Notes: generated by a model from the sequence alone, not told the origin. Shown: positions 23,385 through 35,967, numbered from the stretch's first letter. The stretch is DNA of 64,000 nucleotides from Platerodrilus igneus (GCA_036346225.1 JARFIW010000663.1:1364001-1428000); one strand, 5' to 3'. A program made the numbers and translations.

Positions 23385-23810
23385 AAGTATGCTATAAAGA
23401 ACCTCTGTGTCTAATAATATCTGTAATTTTTCCAATTATTCTCTTTTAATTGGAATGTAAACCGATTCAGAAATTGGCGTAAATACATAGTGAGAGGCAG
23501 TTTAATAGCTGTGTTCAAGTAGACAAAAAATGTTCATCCTTCGAAACAAACAGCAACTTATAATTACTTTTATTTAGATATAATTTGTACTTATTTATAC
23601 CTTCTGTTGAAGATATTAATTTAACCATTTTTCCTAAATGTACGGTCAGTAATTAATTTTTGTTATTTAAGGCAGCATCCGGACCTGTTTGTGGAACTTT
23701 ATGCATGAGTAAGTGTAAGAGCTGAACTACAACCAAGACTTACAATTTCATCCACATATTTTTTCGTTTTAGTTCGTTACAAAATTAATTAGTTTAATAC
23801 AAATCCTTCA
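23385..23810. other. OBP upstream region
   Basis: AT-rich sequence between the OBP promoter and repeat copy 2. No gene, repeat or clear factor site is recognised. Confidence 0.4.
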
Positions 23811-23829
23811 AACTTATATATATATATTG

Positions 23830-25946
23830 CTGTGATATATCCTTTGAATGCGGGAACTGGGTCCCTTTCAACAAAAAAATTCTAGTCCCACAGATTGGGC
23901 GTCATAAACTGCTGTGATCCTGTTTTCGCCTCGGCTGCTCACCTAATTTTATAAACCTCCTCATTCATAAAATTAAACAACACATTCCTACCACAAACAT
24001 CAACGTTAACTCTATTTACATCAATATTCAGAATACATTAAATTTTCAAGATTAAAATTCAGCATAAATTTCAGTTTTAAAAAGAATTTCAAGATTAATT
24101 TTATTATCATTTTAACGTGCATCCAGAATTAAAGTCCTTGTAGGATGCCTACTAATTAATATAACAATATATGCAGAGTAAAAAGGGAGCATCTACCACC
24201 CCTTTACGTTAATTAACCAGGTTCGTCTAATTGAGCTCAAAGACATACCTAAAATTTCATCATAATCCAGAACATCAATACTAAATACCCCTTTCTACTT
24301 AAACAAGCAAATTTCATCTTAACATTAAAATTTTATGGTTAGTACAATTTCACTAATGTCCATTTAAAGTAAATCAATTATCAAGTAATTCAACACACAC
24401 CAAAATGTCAAACAAAATAGTATAATTTACCTGAAGGTTACTGTCCTCGTAGCTTTAATGTACATCGTCCCTTTAGTTAATCACACCATTCCAACAGGAT
24501 TATATTTACGGCTTCTAATTCTCAACGCTTTTAAAATTTTCTCCATCACCATTTATTTAAAGTTGTTTCTGGGCTTTTCCGGAACTCATCTGTGTATATC
24601 TGACCCTTGTTTCGTGGATCCAGACACGTATTTGAACCATTTAATTACTAACACCCCCGAAAAATAACAAAGAAATTCATACTTCTTTCACCAAGATACG
24701 CCAAAACTGCCTACTTTTGTGTATACATTTGTCGTTGTAAATTTTGCTAATTGGTACAGTGATACTAAATTTTATTACCTTGTATCTAAGTGCACTGAAG
24801 TACATTCATGTTAGCACGTAAATAACAAACTATTTTGAATCACTAAAATATACGAGCAAAATTTTAAATTATTTTATCAAACTAAAATGCACTGTTTAAC
24901 ATCTTGAATCAAGTCGCAGATGTAAGAGCTTTTAACGCATCGAATAGTCAAAAGTCTAAGAGACCGAAATTCATATTACCACCTGTATATATAGCGAATA
25001 GCCGGCACGTCGCTTTTGTCCTCAAAACAGACAATTCTTAAGAATTTCTCATTCTATGTTCCCAGTCCGTCGCTCGCGCGTCGGTTTTACGAATTTTCAC
25101 TTGCCCCAGTTGAAAATCTCAGAAATTCTGACACGGCACGCAAACATGTCCGAGAAAAGCTAATTAACTTTGTACAGAAATCGTTGTTTCTACCTCTGAT
25201 ATTTGCATCCTATTTTCAACCAATTGTGACCCTCGTGACGTTGCTTAAATCACGCCTTTTACTATATGTGTCTTTGCTTGACGCATTTTCTCTTTCCTTT
25301 TCTAACCTGTTCGCATTGGTGCAAATTGATATTCTTTATTATCGATTATATTTTAGTCCATGTGGACTATCTGGGTTAAATAACCCCGTATCGCACCTTC
25401 TCGTGAATATTAATCCACGGTTTCTTCAAGATTCTTTGAAACCATTTGTTATCTACACAATTTTCGCCGTACGTGATATTTAAACTACGCAGGTGTTCAA
25501 AATAATATTAATTCTCAGAGCTTTATTTTCTGGTATTATAATCTTGGATTTTCACAGACTTTTATTCTTATTATTAATAATGGTTTAATTAACTCCAATT
25601 AAAATTGACTTCTATCCTTTCATTTTTAGCGAATACAAGTTAAATATTAATTATTATGTGTACACTTTGTTTTACTACCGGTTACTTAAAATAGGGTTAA
25701 TTAATATAAATTTTGCACGTAATTTCCATTTGTTTAGGAATAATTACATTACACTCAGAGCTTTTTAATACTGCTTCTTTTGATATAAAGCGTCTTGTAC
25801 ATGATTTAAATCTCTTATGTTTAATGAAACTAATAACCTTTTATGCTTCACGGTTTTAATAAAGCGTACCTCTTCCCAAAGCTTCTACACGGTGATTAAA
25901 ATTATTTGATGTGATTATTTAATTTTCTACCCTGGTCTAAATATGA

Positions 25947-25947
<1 letters not shown>
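23830..25947. repeat. 2.1 kb (TA)n-bounded interspersed repeat, copy 2
   Basis: Direct-orientation near-copy of 533-2677; about 2 kb can be aligned by eye with scattered differences. A short TA run precedes it and a long one follows. The 155-codon plus-strand frame at 25016-25483 lies wholly inside it and is broken into two frames in copy 1, so it is not taken as a gene. Confidence 0.88.

Positions 25948-25989
<42 letters not shown>
25948..25989. repeat. (TA)n microsatellite between repeat copies 2 and 3
   Basis: About 20 TA units. Copy 2 ends at its left edge and the diverged copy 3 begins at its right edge, so the same tract borders two members of the family. Confidence 0.92.
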
Positions 25990-25990
<1 letters not shown>

Positions 25991-28175
25991 CTGTGTTCCT
26001 CCTGTAAGAATCGATCATCGCGAATTGGGCGTCATGAAATTTCTGTGGAACTGGGATAAATCTCTGGAACTCCTTAAAAATCTTTCAAGCCCCAACGTTG
26101 GGCTGTCATAAAATTGCTGTGTACCCTTTATAAAATCGACAGAGTAAAAAAAAACATTCGAAAATTTTATTAATTTACCCAAAAATCGTCATAAATTTCA
26201 CACAATGGAAATTTATTCAAAAAAATAATTTCTTACTCAGATTCCTCTCTTCATCACCTTAATTCTTCACCCGCTTCCCTGGCTAGCTCAGTTGGGCCTC
26301 CTCTTGGATACCTAGATTCACTATCATACTCGTTATCGTTCACGCACATTCTCAATAAAACCACAAAATAATACAACAATCATACAATATTTATTTACCA
26401 CTATTTACAAATAAAAATCAAAGATTATTTACATTTCGGTACTCAAGTTACACCTCAATAAATTCTATTTTTGTAAAGTCCAGGATTTTAACTTGACATA
26501 TAAAACACATTGAATGTAACAGGAGTAAATGGGCCCTGAATAATACCTTATTTTTCTTCCTTTATTTATAATTAATTTTAATTAGTACACTCTGGAGTAT
26601 GGTGAGCTTATGATAACCCAGTTTTTTTTTGTTTATGATTAATGCACGCGTTTTACTTTGCATACGCTTACTGCAAACACAAAAACACCCATGTACTCTT
26701 AACAATAAAAATTTAAATTCCTGATGGAACGTTAATAAGCTTTATATACACCTTTAGATTTATACTTAAATACCATAATAAAAGTTAGTTATACGTATTA
26801 TTTTTAATACGCAAAATAATGCAAAATACCTTCATAGTTCACTCTCACACATTACAATAATTTTTATAGTTTATCACAAACCACAAATTCTAAAGCGTTA
26901 CCTGGAATTTCTTGAAGATCCCTACTCCGTTGACGAAGCCGTTAAGTTCCTGCACCCTCGGTTTTGTGGTTCTGCTCTGCTCGCCGCTGCCAGCTATTTG
27001 TAGATGAACACCCTCTAAGTTGTGCTCATGCTCTGCATTCACGATGCATCCAAATCCAAATCCAAGTATATTACACTTCTTTTATAATTACGTACTTTAG
27101 TTTACGTTATATTACGTCACTTCACGAGCTTGTTAAATTATATGTTGCACCTCAATAAAATTTAGACTCGACACTATCCGCGTTTCAAAATTATGAGGCC
27201 AACACTGTACTACTTAATTAAAATTTTTTATATACTTACAAGCTCGTGGTAAATTTCTGTACGTAGTCTGAAGCAATGAAAATACTAAGAGAGCCCTATT
27301 CATTTTCTTAAATTATTTATACACTTTGAAATGCCACCTCTCGGCCACTCTTCCCGCGAAATTCTTCATTTAAAATAATACTTCTTAAAATTTTCGTTCA
27401 ACCGTTTTTGAAATCTTCGAAATTTAGCTCTTCGTTATTATATTTTCCGAAAAGCCCGCATTCAAATTTTTCCGTGTTTGTCTGTTGTACTACTAGCTAT
27501 ATAGACCAATGAGATATTTAGTGACGTCTTGAAACCCCGCCTGTATTAACGCTATTTCTCTCTTATGTATATTCTATGTTTCCTTCTAACCTTGTTTGAG
27601 TGGTAGAAAATCGATATTGCTGTCCACGTTCTATCTAACCCATGTGGACTGAATACGTGCGTTTTGAAATGAACTGCTATTATGCCTGTCTCATTCCGAA
27701 ACATATCCTTGATTGTTCATCCCTTCTGCGCTTTAAAGAAACTTTTAGTTAGCATTTATACGAACCGTCCGACCGTTTACTCGATATACCTCGAATTTCG
27801 TCTTTTATCTACACAAATAAGAGGAACATGACATTTCCTAAGCATGCAGGTGTTCAATTAACAAACATTTTAAAACAACATTTCTAGGAGTTTACGTTTC
27901 AAGGTATTTTATATTCAACGGCTGTTCGTTTGTTGGTAAAGCGTTTTACCTTGGTATTATCGATTTTTCAAGCTCTTATGCGTATTAAACGTAATAACCC
28001 TTTTAACTAAACTCAATTAAATTAATTAATAATTTGCATTGGCTTCTACAATTTATTTTCTTTACGAACCTAACTAAATTTTAATTACGATTTGTAAAAT
28101 TTTGTTAATATTTGTTACTTTAAATTAACTACATGAAATAAATTTTGCACGTAAATTCTGGTTGTTTCCTCTATA
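25990..28175. repeat. Diverged third member of the (TA)n-bounded repeat family
   Basis: Begins GCTGTGTTCCTCCTG, echoing the copy 1 and 2 start, and carries ATTGGGCGTCATGAAA, CCCAACGTTGGGCTGTCAT, CCATGTGGACTGAATACG and TTTTGCACGTAAATTC in the same order as the other copies. Similarity is patchy. It lacks the final 500 bp with the AATAAAGCGTACC block and stops near a CTATACAGGGTGTTTGAAATTG junction. CAAGCCCCAACGTTGGGC resembles the complement of a tRNA-Lys primer-binding site. Confidence 0.65.
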
Positions 28176-28179
28176 CAGG

Positions 28180-28800
28180 GTGTTTGAAATTGCCTTGTTT
28201 ATACTTAAATTTAGCTCTTTAAAACCACTATATATTTCAAAACCTCAGAGATTGTTTTTAGCGGAAGTCAACGCCACAGTGATTTTAACTTTTTCATGCC
28301 ATAATTGGAATCGTTCTAAAGAGCCAAACGTCAATTATTTTTTATGATACCCATGGTCCAGGAAATTTTTCATGGTATTTCACATATGTAGATATTTTAC
28401 CTTGCAATTAATCCTTTGTCACAAATAAAAGTTATAATTCATCGGCGGTAAGTTTGGGCGTGTGACGTATATTTTTCAGAATCTAAAGGCCTAGATTTCT
28501 CTTTGGTGGAAATCTGATTTTTCAAAAAATAGAAATTGCCCCCCTAACACACACACAGTTTGAGTAAGGAACGTATTATTCATTAAAAAACGAAAATCTA
28601 GGCTGTTCTTCTAGTAATAGATTGTAACGTGTTGCTTTACTCTAACAATAAGTTAGACCTCAAAGAATGAAAATTAATCTAGAATGGACAAATTTGTTAG
28701 TGAAGCATGCTGTATAATTTTAGTTTCATGATAAACAGTGTTCAAAAACAAGACATGCAAACGAATCAGTATTTTTATTAAATACTCCCTGTGGTTTGTT
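28180..28800. other. Unassigned segment starting with ACAGGGTGTTTGAAATTG
   Basis: The first bases (TACAGGGTGT) resemble a terminus seen in many insect transposons. The 61-codon frame at 28162-28347 crosses this junction and is not convincing. Nothing else is recognised. Confidence 0.3.
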
Positions 28801-28904
28801 TGACATGTTTCTTAATCTTCTTTGGGAATAAAACTACTCATAGTTTTAAAAATCATCTTTATTTACGCCTCGATCCTAGGTCATGGTATAACGTTTTGCC
28901 TTAC

Positions 28905-30130
28905 TAAGGGGGTTATTTATTTTACTCCTATATGGCTAGCTGAAAGGCACAAGGATAGATAACGAGAATTTCCTGAAGATGTAAAAAGCCCACGGTTAGT
29001 TTCGATGGAAAATGGCTCGTAGATGAGGAAACCTCCAAAGGCTAGTCGAGCGATTTGCTCTGGGTAGAACATGAGCTTTGGGTCGGGGTTGGACTGCGAC
29101 CAAAATATAGTGAATACGGCGCCACCGAATTTTTGTATACTGATAAGACCCAACTTGAGTCTTTTGTATAAGGCGAATGCGAAAACCTATACTCAAATAC
29201 CGCTATGCAAAAAATATTACGAAAACCCAATCCCTAAAGTTTTCTTACCTTATGGCTCGATATTGACCTTTAAAGATGCACTGCTACACCTCTAAACAGA
29301 TTAAAACAAGGCTAGCCCAATTTGTGCATTCATTTCAAAAAATTTATAATTAATAAGGATCAAACCTTATTCATTCCAACTAATAATCATAGTGTTGAAC
29401 AAAATGAATATCTATTCCTTTAAGTTGCAGTTTAAAATTATTTACAAAACATTATCTTTAAAAATTTGACTAAATTATGATAATGAAAAATATGTACATA
29501 TGTACTTGCTAAAAATTTGAACATCATTATCTCACAAAAATAGAGTAATGTAGTTTTTACATAATAAGAATCTAGCAAAATTTATTCTTGTAAGTGTTTA
29601 ACTTTGAGTTTTAGGATCAATTAAATTTATATTACAAAAATCATTTGGTCTTGGTAGTACTACATAGACTTCACTTTAAATGTTAAAATATTCCAATCAT
29701 TAATTAATGAAAAGCAAAATGAAACAATTTAGTTCTCTAAAATAGCTTTAATTTTTGTTAATTCTAAAAATTAACCTTTTCTATCTTTATATCGCCATCT
29801 ACCATTTTTGTTAATACTAATACAAAGATTAAAAGTGAAGCTTTATAGATTCCTTTCACCAAAGTTTAAAAATAACTTGTTTGTCATTCACATAATGAAC
29901 TAGGAAATTTCCACGTGAACAAACAAAATTTATTTGTCGGTCATGCCAAAAGTTACAGCTGACGTATTAAAAAAACTAATTACATACCAGATGTTAATCC
30001 ATCAGAAGAATACTTGCAAGGTATTAGGGCCATACCCGGAATGATAATTAATAAATTGAAATCTTCTTATTTCAGCCATTTCAGGTTAGAAATTTTCAAT
30101 ACCACACAATTTCTAACAAACATAAGCGTG
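28905..30130 (-). pseudogene. Duplicated unit A with splice-like borders, function unknown
   Basis: Matches 31045-32310 in order. Shared blocks include CCGAATTTTTGTATACTGAT/CCAAATTTTTGAATACAAAT, GGTGGCGCC on the minus strand, GGAAATTCTCGT/GGAAATCCTCGT, and GTACTACATAGACTTCAC/GTACTACGATAGACTTCAC. On the minus strand both units keep a T-rich tract ending TAG and a downstream GTAAGAAA/GTAAGTAT donor-like site around a small exon-like piece. The longest frames (66-78 codons at 28917-29196) do not hold one common frame with unit B because of indels. So this may be exons of a dead gene, but the family is not recognised. Confidence 0.45.
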
Positions 30131-30324
30131 CGTCCACCTCGAACAAATGAACCACGCCAAACCGACTACTATACAAAGTAAAATTTCAAATAGTTACCAA
30201 TAAATTTTCCATTGATTACTAAATAAATTCTATAAATTTTATTAAATTAAAGTAAGTTGCACTGCAAATATTAAATTAATAAGGGCTTTAAACTCTGTAA
30301 TACTTACTGCTATTCTAAAGCCAA

Positions 30325-30648
30325 TCAGAACAATTTAACGTCCCGTCTTATACGGACTAATAAATGCCAAGCGTGGACATATAATCTGTTTAGCCCAGAC
30401 GATTTCATCTTGAAAATCGACCTTAATCTTTCGGTGCTTCCAACACGTGGTCTGCAACACCATGTTCTTTTATTTAAAGAACAATTGACCTTATCTAACA
30501 ATAGCTCAGGTGGAAGTGTTCTATTGACGTATGCTGCCGTCCGATTATAGTTACGATTTTTACAATCATCAAAAGGAGGAAGCTCTTCCAGTGACGCTAA
30601 CAAATGGCATTTTCTGTCACCGCTTAATTTATAATTTTTTGCTCTCAA
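30325..30648 (-). other. 107-codon minus-strand frame, unrecognised
   Basis: The frame is cysteine- and arginine-rich in its middle (CSLNKRTWCCRPRVG) and begins with an in-frame ATG. No signal peptide, domain or paralogue in the window supports it. It may be an exon of whatever gene unit A derives from, or chance. Confidence 0.2.
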
Positions 30649-31044
30649 TTCGAAAGCTTATATTGTATTTAACAATATGTAATATTTATCGCGTAGATTG
30701 TGTAGCGATATTATATTTGAATTGACTTTTTATGAATTAATTAAATTAGGGATTTTTTTGAAAATATTGCCAGAAAATAAACTTGTTACAATGGATCGAA
30801 ACGTAAATAAAGATGATTTTAAAAACTATTAATAGTTTAATTCTCAAAGAAGATTAAAAAAAAGTTTAAAGTCACTAATATAATCCCTTTATTTCTGTTA
30901 AATACTATTGGAACTGCACTCAAGGTTATAAATTATTTTTTTTACATCCGTTATAAAACTCGCGTTTTTTAAAATTATTTTCCGTTCGTAAAGTATGTTG
31001 TTACTTTTTACTTTGGGTTCAGGAAATATTATACACCTACCTTG

Positions 31045-32310
31045 CCAACTGTCAGGCGCAAGAGTAATTAAACGAGGATTTCCTGTTGAGACAAGTAGCC
31101 CGAGGTGAGTTTAGATGGAAAACGTCTTATGAGTAAGGAAACTTCTAAAGGCAAAGCGGCTAATACAGTAATTTGCTCTAGGTAGATCATGAACTTGGAC
31201 CGGAGTTGAACTAGGAACAAAAATAAAGTTAATATGGCGCCACCAAATTTTTGAATACAAATAATGACTAATATCAGCCCATTTGCATAAGGAGAATGAA
31301 GAAATCTAAGCCCTATACTGCTATACAAATATTTTGCATGAATACAACCCTTTTGAAATACTTACCCATTTCCACGTTTTAGCTGACAAAGATGCATCGC
31401 TACTCCTGTAATTAAACAAAACTACTACTAGCACAGTTTGTGCATTCTGTTAATTATCATCATTAAATTTTATAGATATTAAGAACCAAATTTAATCTCA
31501 TTCCAAATAATAATTACAGACATGAACAAAATAAGTTTCTATTTACTTAGTTTACAAATTAGCGAAAATATTTATTTACAAAAAATTTCTCAACGAGGGC
31601 ACAACATTATTAATTTGATTTAGCAGTATTGTTTACTACATCTTAAAAATTTTTCAATCATTTTTTATACTGGTATTTAAGAACTTGCCTTTTCAGAATG
31701 ACTAATGATATACTAACAGAATTCTATTTAGTCTTAAGTAGTACTACGATAGACTTCACATATAGGTATTAATTCACTTTAACTCCCTCGTTATTTCTAA
31801 GTTTGAATTAAGCATACATAATCTGATCAATGAACAACGAATTTCGATTGTCAGTGTATTATTGTTAACAACTAATTAACAACTAATACTATATAAAATG
31901 AAATAATTTAGTTTCCTGACCTAAATAATTTTTAGTTTTCCTAGTTAGGAATTTTAAATTTATTATTCCTAAAACCTAAACCATTTTTTTATACTGGCCT
32001 CTCAGAATTTCAATGGCACTTATCAAAAAATAAAAATGGAATCTGTGTAAAGTTTACTTCAAAATCACAGGGATACTATAAGGTCAAACGACGTAGCATA
32101 ACTTGGTAATTTACAACTTGAACAGAACTTAAAAAACACTTACTTAATTGGAATCCAGATGTTATTAAGACTTAAACATCCCTTCAGAACAAACAACATG
32201 CCAGATGTTCAATAACTTACGTAAATATCTGCGATGCACTTAAACCATTCCCTGAATTTTATATGAATCTCAAAGTCTTTTTATACCATTATGAATTAGA
32301 TCATTATTTA
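31045..32310 (-). pseudogene. Duplicated unit B, function unknown
   Basis: Second copy of the 28905-30130 unit, in direct orientation. An 86-codon minus-strand frame at 31068-31328 (with IQKFGGAI, compared with IQKFGGAV in unit A) is the best conserved piece, but the two reading frames separate downstream. The minus-strand acceptor-like TTTGTATAG near 31325 and the donor-like GGTAAGTA near 31365 have counterparts in unit A. The unit is cut at its far end by the LTR element inserted at 32318. Confidence 0.45.
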
Positions 32311-32321
32311 ACAAATCACCT

Positions 32322-33339
32322 TGCTACGTTCCTAGACGTAGCCGGAAGAAACGTAGAAATACCAGGCTAACTACCAAACGCGGAGAGTGGGGGGATTCAC
32401 CTAAATACTTAAAAAAGGCACATCCCCACGATTATCTATTAACAATAAGGATAAATAAAAAATTCTATACAAATAAGTAAAAGAAATAAATTAAGCGTTA
32501 CTATTTCAAAGTAAACAATTATGTGATACGAACAATTTAGTACTTTAGATACGAAGTGCGCATCTCGTATTTTACAGAAAATAAAACTAATCAGTAATGA
32601 AAGAATTAACGTGGGAGAGCTTTTGTCAAGCTTTTTTTTTTAAATCGTACGTACTACCTTTTGTAAAATAAACTACTAAGTAGAAAAAAATAACGTGTAG
32701 GAGCTTTTGTCAAACATTTTTAACAACGGTATACCACACCTGTAGAGCGATAATATCGATTCGCAGCAACAAATAATAGTCTTACAGGGTCACGTTCCTT
32801 ATCACGTAACTACACCCAACGCTGATAAGGAATATTCCTTTGATATACACAAAAGAAAATAGGTGGTATACCTGTATGTGTTGAGATACTTAGCTTGCAT
32901 TCCATCAGGAGTGAATCAGCACCGCATCGCCACGGTCGTCGGGGTCTATTTACCCTATTAAAATAATGGCACTAGCAATGTACAGGCAACGGTAGTTGGT
33001 CTGTGGCATAGAACAGTTAAGCCTACATAAAAAAAACAATGTGACCTCCAGTTAAGAGCGATACACGCAAGAGAAAGCAATTATACGTTATCGGAATATT
33101 TAACAAATTAACGGATACCTAAAACAAGTTATTGACTATTTAATCTATGGAATATATTTTCGTTTTAAAATCATAATAGATTTGAGTTGAAATTATGTTA
33201 TAGCGGGCTTATTCTAAACAGGTACACTATATAGGATATTGTTGGAGAATTTCAAAATAGAAATGGAATTTATTCGAGCGGGTAATGACTTAATCAGGGA
33301 AAACGGGTATTTAATTTAGGTCGAAAAGTAAACGTAACA
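32322..33339 (-). repeat. 3' LTR of the non-autonomous element
   Basis: 1018 bp. Pairs with 37176-38426. On the plus strand both begin TGCTACG and end CGTAACA. It lacks a segment of about 230 bp present in the other LTR at 37925-38155; the breakpoint lies in a short repeated AAGAG/CACAAGAG context. Confidence 0.9.
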
Positions 33340-33639
33340 ACACCCCCCTCCAGGGCAAAATTAACAGGTCGGGGTAGGAAACCCAAAATCCAGAAATGGA
33401 CAGGATCCAAAAAACCACAAACAAAACAAAAAAGAAAAAAATTCGCTTCAAACTTTAAAGAATATTTGTTACGAAACAACAAAAGCACAGAAAGAAAATA
33501 AACTCTCAAAATAACAACAAGACCGACCACAACAGATTCCGGATAGAAAAGAAAACAAAACAGACACCAAACAAAATCCGGCTCGAAGGGCCAATAATAG
33601 AAAGAGAGAAAGAGAAAAAAGAAGGAAGGAAGGGAAGGC

Positions 33640-34190
33640 GGATAATAAGCAATCAAGGAGGACTAAGGTGAAACGGCCTCAGCACTGCAGAATCGTCAAA
33701 AGACGGATGTTTCTCAGAAGAAACAGTAATGGTTATCAACCTCAAGAAAAGAAAAGCAACGAGGAAGAAAACCAACAGTGCAAACCAAAACAGGACCCAA
33801 AGGTCAAGACCCAAGTCAACAAATGGACAACAAGGAAGAACGACAGGAGGAGAGGGAGAGCGCTGGTAAATGGAAACGATGTACTACTAACTGTAATAAC
33901 TAAGACCGAAGAACCAAAGAAAAGAAATTACGACTAGTCATAAAATCGATTGAGTCGTTATTTTCGAAGAGAAACGGACTAGAAAGCACCTACCACAGGA
34001 GCGGATAGATGAACCACAATAGGACTAGGAATCGACAGCAAAGAAGACCAGCAACAAGAAAAATGAGAGGAATGTGGAATGAAAGGAACGAGAAAAAAAG
34101 AAACAAAACCAAAAGGAATAACACCAAGCACCAGGTACAAAACCAATAAAAACCTAAGAATCGCACAAAAGAAAATAAAATAGAATCCCA
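33640..34190. other. A/G-rich interior of the LTR element
   Basis: Low-complexity purine-rich sequence on the plus strand. The open frames here (for example 33668-33937) are K/N/R/Q-rich, run opposite to the element and resemble no known protein. Confidence 0.5.
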
Positions 34191-34462
34191 GGTGTGTGTG
34201 TGCGTGCGTGTGTGTGTATGTGTGTGTTGGTGTGTAAGAAGTGTGTGTGTTTGTGTTGTGCGTGTATAAAGTGTGCGTCTGTGTATGTGTTGGACCGCTG
34301 TAGTCGCCCCTTACGACAGGCAGGTCGTACCATGGGGCTATTCTATTCCCGGACCCATACGGATTGCAAGGAGTACAAGAAGAAAACGAAAGAAAGGAAA
34401 ACGGAGTAGAACTGTGTATTTATGAAGTGTGTAGGTGTATGTGTTGGACGTATGTGTGTGTA

Positions 34463-34493
<31 letters not shown>

Positions 34494-34500
34494 CTTTAAC
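34190..34500. repeat. (TG)n-rich microsatellite blocks
   Basis: Interrupted TG/GTGTGTGC tracts at about 34190-34290 and a purer run at 34450-34494. They generate cysteine/valine-rich frames on one strand and H-T frames on the other. Confidence 0.9.
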
Positions 34501-34596
34501 CGCTTTAGTCGCCTCTTGCATTCGACTATTCCAGTCCCGAACCCACACGGGGTGAAGAAAAGCAAGAAAACAAACGAAAACCTAGCAACAGGGAAA

Positions 34597-35748
34597 TTAA
34601 ATAAAACCGTAACGTCCAAAAACCAAATTCAAAGGAAAGGCAAAGCCCGCATAACTATCTGGGGCACGAGAACTAGATATTGGGCTTAAGGCGTAAAAGC
34701 CGCCAGCAAGAAAACGAAACGAGATCAAGGGCATTAGGATTTTGCCGATATATATCTTCAGGTTTGGAATGGGCGTAGACTGTTTGCCTTTTTTGGGCAG
34801 TTTTCTGCAAAACAGGAACAGTAGGGGTGTAGTAGTCGTAGCCCGAGGTTGAAAAAGTGGTGGCGAGAGTGGAAATAGTAGTGGTTTTCGTAATTTATGG
34901 AACTCAGAACACGTTATGGAAGAAGGTTGTTTGTTTTTAGAATTCATTGTAAGAAAGTTAACGGTAGAAAAGGAAAAAGTATGAGCTGTACGAGAATCAA
35001 CCTTACGAAAAGAAACACAAGCAGAGCACGCATTAGTTACGTTAGATAAAGAAGCAGAATTCGCTAACACTTCAACCATATCACATAAAGGATCCGAATC
35101 GGGTTGGCCTGCGTCAATATTAGTTAACAGGACATCAGCTAGGATGTCACCAACCTTAACTAGAAGAACAGAAGTAGGTAGCATTTTGTCAGCATGAGAA
35201 AAATGAGAAAGAGTTGGTAACGTTTTATCAACGTCCGATAAAGGAATAAAATCAAGTAAGATTTCATCACTGTTAGACAACGGAATAGGAACAGATAAAA
35301 CTTCAGCCACAATAGGAACTGATTCCTTAACAATAGTTGACAACGAAACAGAATCAGGTAAAAATTTGACAACAGCAACAGGCATCACAGCTACGGGTTC
35401 ACTAACTTCAACAGCACCTTCTCTATCCGCATTAGAAATTATCTTCTTTTCAGCTACGACTGTTATTGCCGGCTCGACAGAAATTTCTTGAGTCGAAACA
35501 TTTAAGAAAGTAGCAACAGGTAAAATTTTGATAAAAGCGGGAGGAGGCATTAAAGATACTGATTCATGAACTTTAACAGGTCCTTCGCTGATTGATTCAA
35601 AAATTATCGCCACTTCAGCAACATCTGTGCTTGCAGACACGACAGAAATTTCTTGGGTAGTATCGTTTAAGAAAGCGGGAACAAACTCTTGAGATGATAG
35701 CTGCAAGTCACTAATTCGGAGTAAGGATTGCAATGGAGGTGAAGGCAC
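34597..35748 (-). CDS. 383-codon open frame in the LTR element, unknown
   Basis: Longest frame of the element, on its sense strand, downstream of gag. It is S/V/L/P-rich with irregular repeats of the type PVATFLN..TQEISV (two copies about 67 residues apart) and P-L-S-x-x-D-x-x-L-P. No protease DTG, reverse transcriptase or integrase motif is present. The last 100 residues are basic and low in complexity. It may be a degenerate, repeat-expanded gag C-terminus or simply non-coding repeat sequence that is open. Confidence 0.35.
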   Translation of the reverse strand: MPSPPLQSLLRISDLQLSSQEFVPAFLNDTTQEISVVSASTDVAEVAIIFESISEGPVKVHESVSLMPPPAFIKILPVATFLNVSTQEISVEPAITVVAEKKIISNADREGAVEVSEPVAVMPVAVVKFLPDSVSLSTIVKESVPIVAEVLSVPIPLSNSDEILLDFIPLSDVDKTLPTLSHFSHADKMLPTSVLLVKVGDILADVLLTNIDAGQPDSDPLCDMVEVLANSASLSNVTNACSACVSFRKVDSRTAHTFSFSTVNFLTMNSKNKQPSSITCSEFHKLRKPLLFPLSPPLFQPRATTTTPLLFLFCRKLPKKGKQSTPIPNLKIYIGKILMPLISFRFLAGGFYALSPISSSRAPDSYAGFAFPLNLVFGRYGFI

Positions 35749-35967
35749 AGTTTGGTATGAGAGTAAATAAGTAGGGCGAGCGGAAGGAGTAAAATAGGAT
35801 GTAGAACTAGAGATCGAAGAAATTTTGTTTGAAGCTATATTTGTCGAAGAAGAGTAGGTTTTGACAGTAGCATCAGGATGACGTGGATGAGGTACAGAAG
35901 GGAACGTAGAATTAGAAGCAGAAGAAGTTTGGCTCTTACAGCTGAGAACAGAAGTTGAAGTATTATT

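Larger units (their letters stand above)
28808..30864. mobile_element. 2.06 kb segment with about 75-bp terminal inverted repeats
   Basis: The left arm at 28808-28880 (TTTCTTAATCTTCTTTGGGA ... CATCTTTATTTACG) is the imperfect reverse complement of 30781-30864 (CGTAAATAAAGATG ... CAAAGAAGATTAAAAAA). The palindrome at 3137-3291 uses the same arm sequence with no interior. The interior here contains one copy of a duplicated unit (28905-30130) and no transposase, so it would be a non-autonomous element that captured flanking DNA, or two solo palindrome halves. Confidence 0.6.

Noticed and set aside
25016..25483. 155-codon plus-strand frame
   Set aside because: Lies in repeat copy 2; the matching stretch in copy 1 is split into different frames, so no protein is conserved.
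26285..26300. TGGCTAGCTCAGTTGG, a perfect tRNA A-box-like sequence
   Set aside because: No B box (GGTTCGANTCC) at the right distance and no cloverleaf; likely chance or a repeat fragment.
34194..34689. Cysteine/valine-rich frames on the plus strand
   Set aside because: Translations of TG-rich microsatellite inside the LTR element.
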